Source of the DNA: Rhodoblastus sp963704565
GTDB lineage: Bacteria; Pseudomonadota; Alphaproteobacteria; Rhizobiales; Beijerinckiaceae
Assembly: GCA_963704565.1 (NCBI GenBank)
Contig: OY969917.1
Span: forward strand, 2,170,001-2,234,000
Reading direction: 5' to 3'
DNA: 64,000 bases
Shown here: positions 60,833 to 64,000 of the stretch, piece after piece
How the letters are laid out: every line of letters starts with the position of its first letter
Position numbering within the stretch: the first letter of the stretch is position 1
Translations under genes and position numbers: made by a program
The notes under the pieces: model-generated
The model's input: only the letters and a program-made list of their open reading frames with translations
Database searches by the model: none
Told to the model about the DNA's origin: nothing

Positions 60833-61579
60833 TTAGTCTCCCAGCGTGCCGATATTGGAATTCTTCGTTTTCCAGGATGTGCCCGGGTCTTCGCCTTTGC
60901 GCACCGCGTCGATGGCGCGCCCGCGCATGGTCGAATCGGGCGGAGCGATCGCGCCGGGGCCGACAAGATCGCGCGGGTCGGCGACCTGAGTCGCCATCAT
61001 TTGCTGAGTCGCGCAGCCAAAATTCCAATATTGACAATTCTCCCAGCCGATCGTGGAGGATCCGGAGGCGAGGTCGTTGGGCCATTGGCCGCAGCGCGAA
61101 TCGAGGCGCGCGGTAATTGTCGTGTAGGACAGGCGAACCGGCGCCGCGAGCAGCGGATCGGCAACCTGATAATAGGATATGCGCACCGGGCCACGGGCGC
61201 CGCCGGCGGCGAGGGCGCGACGCAGACCGGGCGCCGACGCGCGCGCCTCCGCTCCGGCCCGCCCGCCTTGCGGCAGCGCCAGCGCGATCTCTCCCGAGCC
61301 ATGATCCCTGTATGCCCGGGCGAACTCCCGAACCTGGGCCGAGGTTCTCGCGTCCAGGGCGCCATTGCGCACCTCAGGGAAGACTTCGAGACGAGCCCAG
61401 CCTTGATGGAGCTCGATCGGATGCCGCGCGCGATAGTCGTCGGGGGTGATCGAGCCGGTCACGATGCGGTCGGCGCCCGTGCAGGCCGCAAGCGGCGCGG
61501 CAAGAGCCATAAGCGCGGCGAAACGCAGTCTTGCGGTCCGCCGGCGGGCTTCGGTGTGGAGAAGGAGCAGGTGCGACAT
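60833..61579 (-). CDS. cpaD: Pilus assembly lipoprotein CpaD
   Basis: 248 residues. Signal with lipobox LAAPLAAC, then TGADRIVTGSITPDDYRARHPIEL, the CpaD start of the mature part, and CGQWPNDLA...NFGCATQQMMATQVADPRDLVGPG, the CpaD end. Lipoprotein partner of the CpaC secretin. The ATG at 61579 (MSHLLLLHTEARRR) was preferred over an upstream one at 61669 that overlaps cpaC. An 86-nt gap separates it from cpaC. Confidence 0.92.
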   Translation of the reverse strand: MSHLLLLHTEARRRTARLRFAALMALAAPLAACTGADRIVTGSITPDDYRARHPIELHQGWARLEVFPEVRNGALDARTSAQVREFARAYRDHGSGEIALALPQGGRAGAEARASAPGLRRALAAGGARGPVRISYYQVADPLLAAPVRLSYTTITARLDSRCGQWPNDLASGSSTIGWENCQYWNFGCATQQMMATQVADPRDLVGPGAIAPPDSTMRGRAIDAVRKGEDPGTSWKTKNSNIGTLGD

Positions 61580-61665
61580 GATGATTCCGTGCGATCGTTG
61601 CGCTTGACAGTCGGGCCCCGGCGCCGGCCCGTCCGCCGCAATGGGCGGGCGGGCCGTGGCGGAGC

Positions 61666-63150
61666 TCAATCGTGGATGAAGCCTACGCGCCCGCTGAAAT
61701 GCGCGGCCGCCTCGGGATTGTCGGTCGTCGAATACAGCTTGTTCACGCGGCCCATCAGCCAGGCCTGGGGATCGTTGGCGTCGGCGTAATTATCGTCGGG
61801 CCGCGCCAGGGCGCTGTTGGCCACCGGCTTGACCATATAGGGCGTCACGATGATCAGCATTTCGGTCTCCTGGCGCTGATAGTCGCGCGAGCGGAAGAGC
61901 TGGCCGAGAATCGGCAGGTTCATGACGCCGGGCGTGCCGTTCTGCGCCTGGGCGGAGCTGGTCTGGATCAGGCCGGCGGTCGCGAGCGAGCCGCCGCTCG
62001 GCAATTCGACCGTGGTTTCGTGGCGGCGAGTGCGGAATCCGGGCACGCTCGCGCCGCCGATGACCGAAGACGTCGAGGGATCGATTTCCGAAACCTCGGT
62101 GGCGAAGCGCAGCGAAATGCGCCCGGAGGACAATACGACCGGGGTGAAGTTCAGCGTCACGCCGTAAGGCTTGTAGACGACCGTCGCCTGGCAGTAGGAC
62201 GTGGTCGAGCCGCCAGTCGTGGGTCCGTTACACGTATAGCCCGCGTTGATGGGGATTTCGCCGCCAACCGTGAATTTCGCGCTTTCGCCCGACACGGCGG
62301 TGACGGTCGGCTCGGCCAGGGTATGGGCGACGCCCTGACGCTCGAAGGCGACCAGGGATTGAGTCAGCGACCACGGTCCGCCGAAATGGCTGACCGTGTT
62401 GAGCGCGCCGGAGGTCAATGCGGCGCCATTGACCGTGAACGGGTTGTCCTGGACGAACGAGCCCCAATTGCCGGAAAGAGTCGATGACGACACGCCGAGC
62501 TGCTTGGCGATATTGCGCTGGATTTCGGCGATCGTGACCTTGATCATGACTTCGTCGCGGCCCTTGATCTTGATGGCGTTGACGATCGCGCCGGAGGCCG
62601 GAGCGCCGCCTCCCGCCGCGGCTCCCTTGTTATTATCCGCATCCTTGTTGATGCTGGAGGCAAAGCCCTTGGCAATGTCCAGCGCGGTCTGCATGTCGCC
62701 GGGCAAATCGACTTCCCCGGTCATGATGATCGAATCGTTGACGGTCCGCGCGACAATTTGCGCGCTCGGCATGGCGGCGTGGAGGATCGCCTGCAATTCG
62801 CCGATGTCGCGGCCGATCGACATTTCGAACGTCGCAATCCGGCGGCCCTGCTTGTCCATCGCGTAGATCGTGGTTTGGCCAGTGCCATGGCCGATAATAT
62901 AAATTTTGCGAGGGGTGCGGACGATGGCGTTGGCGACGGCCGGATTGCCGACGAAAATCTCCCCCGCGTCCTGCGGAAGATCGACGATGATCGACTTGCC
63001 GACGCCCATGGTGATGCGGCGCATGGGATATTGCGCCTGCGCGGCGACCGGATCGCCGTTGTATGACTGCGCGTGTCCATCCGCCGCCATCGCGGTGAAG
63101 GCGAGCAAGGCGATTGCGCTTCCGGTAAGCCTGGTTCGGTTTTTCAGCAT
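61666..63150 (-). CDS. cpaC: Tad pilus secretin CpaC (RcpA)
   Basis: 494 residues with a signal peptide (MLKNRTRLTGSAIALLAFTAMAADGHA), an N-terminal pilus-assembly domain (GKSIIVDLPQDAGEIFVGNPAVANAIVRTPRKIYIIGHGTGQTTIYAMD), a BON-type stretch (ARTVNDSIIMTGEVDLPGDM), and a secretin domain (LAEPTVTAVSGESAKFTVGGEIPI ... LNFTPVVLSSGRISLRFATEVSEID ... LPILGQLFRSRDYQRQETEMLIIVTPYMVKP). Forms the outer-membrane pore. An unusual insert with paired cysteines (YTCNGPTTGGSTTSYCQ) lies in the secretin domain. Confidence 0.95.
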   Translation of the reverse strand: MLKNRTRLTGSAIALLAFTAMAADGHAQSYNGDPVAAQAQYPMRRITMGVGKSIIVDLPQDAGEIFVGNPAVANAIVRTPRKIYIIGHGTGQTTIYAMDKQGRRIATFEMSIGRDIGELQAILHAAMPSAQIVARTVNDSIIMTGEVDLPGDMQTALDIAKGFASSINKDADNNKGAAAGGGAPASGAIVNAIKIKGRDEVMIKVTIAEIQRNIAKQLGVSSSTLSGNWGSFVQDNPFTVNGAALTSGALNTVSHFGGPWSLTQSLVAFERQGVAHTLAEPTVTAVSGESAKFTVGGEIPINAGYTCNGPTTGGSTTSYCQATVVYKPYGVTLNFTPVVLSSGRISLRFATEVSEIDPSTSSVIGGASVPGFRTRRHETTVELPSGGSLATAGLIQTSSAQAQNGTPGVMNLPILGQLFRSRDYQRQETEMLIIVTPYMVKPVANSALARPDDNYADANDPQAWLMGRVNKLYSTTDNPEAAAHFSGRVGFIHD

Positions 63151-63156
63151 CGTCTT

Positions 63157-64000
63157 TTACTCTTGGGCGGGTGCGGCAGGCGTGGGAACTTCGTCGATCG
63201 TTTGCACGCGCGATTGGGTGGCGACGCCGGCGCGCACGACGGTGAGGGTGTGGTCGTGCCCTTCCGCGCTCGCGGGCGCCGAAGCGCTCTTGCCGTCGGC
63301 CATCGCGCGCAAGACCAGCGAGAGCTGGCCGACGCGCTGGTCGAGGATGACGGACTCGGCCTGCTCGGGCGTCAGTTCCAGCGTCGCGGTCGCGCCCGTG
63401 GCGAACGGCTTGCCGCCCTTCTCCTGAGCGTTCTGACCGATGGCGAGGACGCGGACATTGGCCACAAGGATCTTCGAGACATAGGAGTCGCCGTTGCCGC
63501 TCTTGGGCGCGTCCTCGTCGCGATAAATGCGGATGACATCGACGCGATCGTTGGGGAGTATGAAATTGCCGGCCGTCGTGGCGCCGCTGCCCTCGATCGT
63601 GATCGCGACCGCCCGATAGCCCGGGGTCAGCATCGCCGAAAGATAGCCGGAGCCGGCGCCCTTGAACAATTTCTCGCGCCGAATCGGCTCGCCCGCCAGG
63701 ATGGAGCCGCGCACCACGGAATCCTTGATGTCGTTTATCGCGTTAGGCGATTCGGACTTGCGAATCATGCCCGGCGTCGCGCCGTCGCTTGGCCAGTCGA
63801 GCCAGGAAAGATCGACCGGCTGCACGACGGAGCCGAAATTCAGCTCGTGAGCCGCGACCAGAACCTGATCCTTCGCGACAGTTTTGGGGGCCTCGATGAT
63901 TCGAATAGGGGCGGGCGCCTGAGGCGCCGGACGTGAAAGAACCAGCAAAGACGCGCCGGCCCCCGAAGCCAAAACCACGCCGAGAAATATGAGCCGAGCT
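63157..64000 (-). CDS. cpaB: Pilus assembly protein CpaB, start outside the window
   Basis: About 281 residues visible. The frame continues to the window end as ARLIFLGVVLASGAGASLLVLS, the usual CpaB N-terminal helix, so the true ATG is a few codons beyond 64000; a GTG at 63978 is not the start. SAF domain (KDQVLVAAHELNFGSVVQPVDLSWLDWP, GSILAGEPIRREKLF) and RcpC/CpaB domain (AVAITIEGSGATTAGNFILPNDRVDVI) are present. Lies 6 nt upstream of cpaC. Confidence 0.93.
   Translation of the reverse strand, partial: ARLIFLGVVLASGAGASLLVLSRPAPQAPAPIRIIEAPKTVAKDQVLVAAHELNFGSVVQPVDLSWLDWPSDGATPGMIRKSESPNAINDIKDSVVRGSILAGEPIRREKLFKGAGSGYLSAMLTPGYRAVAITIEGSGATTAGNFILPNDRVDVIRIYRDEDAPKSGNGDSYVSKILVANVRVLAIGQNAQEKGGKPFATGATATLELTPEQAESVILDQRVGQLSLVLRAMADGKSASAPASAEGHDHTLTVVRAGVATQSRVQTIDEVPTPAAPAQE

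Noticed and set aside
1..64000. tRNA or rRNA genes, CRISPR arrays, insertion sequences, prophage
   Set aside because: Reading both strands I saw no T-arm/acceptor pattern of a tRNA, no regularly spaced repeats and no transposase, integrase or phage structural gene.

Overview
This is a GC-rich, gene-dense piece of chromosome from an alphaproteobacterium. The order is most likely Hyphomicrobiales (Rhizobiales), with a Beijerinckiaceae/Methylocystaceae-like flavour. The signs are a PhyR-NepR-EcfG stress module, a FixK-type box in front of ccoNOQP, a Cpa/Tad pilus operon, an EipA (DUF1134) protein, a DnaG without zinc ligands, and panB, carA and yqeY close to dnaG. The placement is inference; no rRNA, tRNA, CRISPR array, prophage or insertion sequence was seen.

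Layout. 1-6.0 kb: the start of dnaG, panB, an iron-uptake set (FTR1 permease, cupredoxin-like protein, outer-membrane protein), carA and yqeY. 6.0-8.8 kb: a retropepsin-like protease whose 5' end looks frameshifted at a T10 run, rpmE, and an ABC exporter. 8.8-20.7 kb: a long minus-strand series reading alpha-2-macroglobulin, pbpC, suhB, MotA-like, MotB-like, GNAT, heme-oxygenase-like diiron protein. 20.8-22.6 kb: ecfG-nepR diverging from phyR, with a perfect EcfG-type promoter. 22.6-26.8 kb: an isolated tadD, an M17 aminopeptidase, an NlpC/P60 hydrolase and thiD.

26.8-36.3 kb is the complete cbb3 oxidase region: ccoNOQP, ccoGHIS and an MFS gene that carries the CcoA copper-importer signature. 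Together these genes make the high-affinity terminal oxidase and deliver its copper. ccoI is split by a frameshift inside an 18/19-bp tandem repeat. 36.5-41.1 kb is a branched-chain-amino-acid-type ABC transporter operon whose first gene (livG-like) carries an in-frame amber codon at the Q-loop glutamine. 41.1-55.6 kb is mixed: DedA, an unknown protein, an aldolase/VOC pair, a CDF transporter, a soluble chemoreceptor with CZB and PilZ domains, a cysteine-free DsrC/TusE homologue, ispE, pirin, xseB, cysQ, eipA, a coiled-coil protein and an EmrAB-type efflux pair. 56.1-64 kb is the pilus operon cpaB-cpaC-cpaD-cpaE-cpaF-tadB-tadC, read leftwards, with cpaB running off the end.

The most notable items are non-standard structures rather than a new multi-gene system: a two-copy ~99-bp double-hairpin repeat (3.8 and 55.9 kb), a 113-bp palindromic element with 16-bp terminal inverted repeats (52.6 kb), three separate reading-frame lesions (T10 run, ccoI repeat, livG amber), CcoA encoded in the cco locus, the cysteine-less DsrC homologue, and an Irr-like box upstream of the iron-uptake genes.
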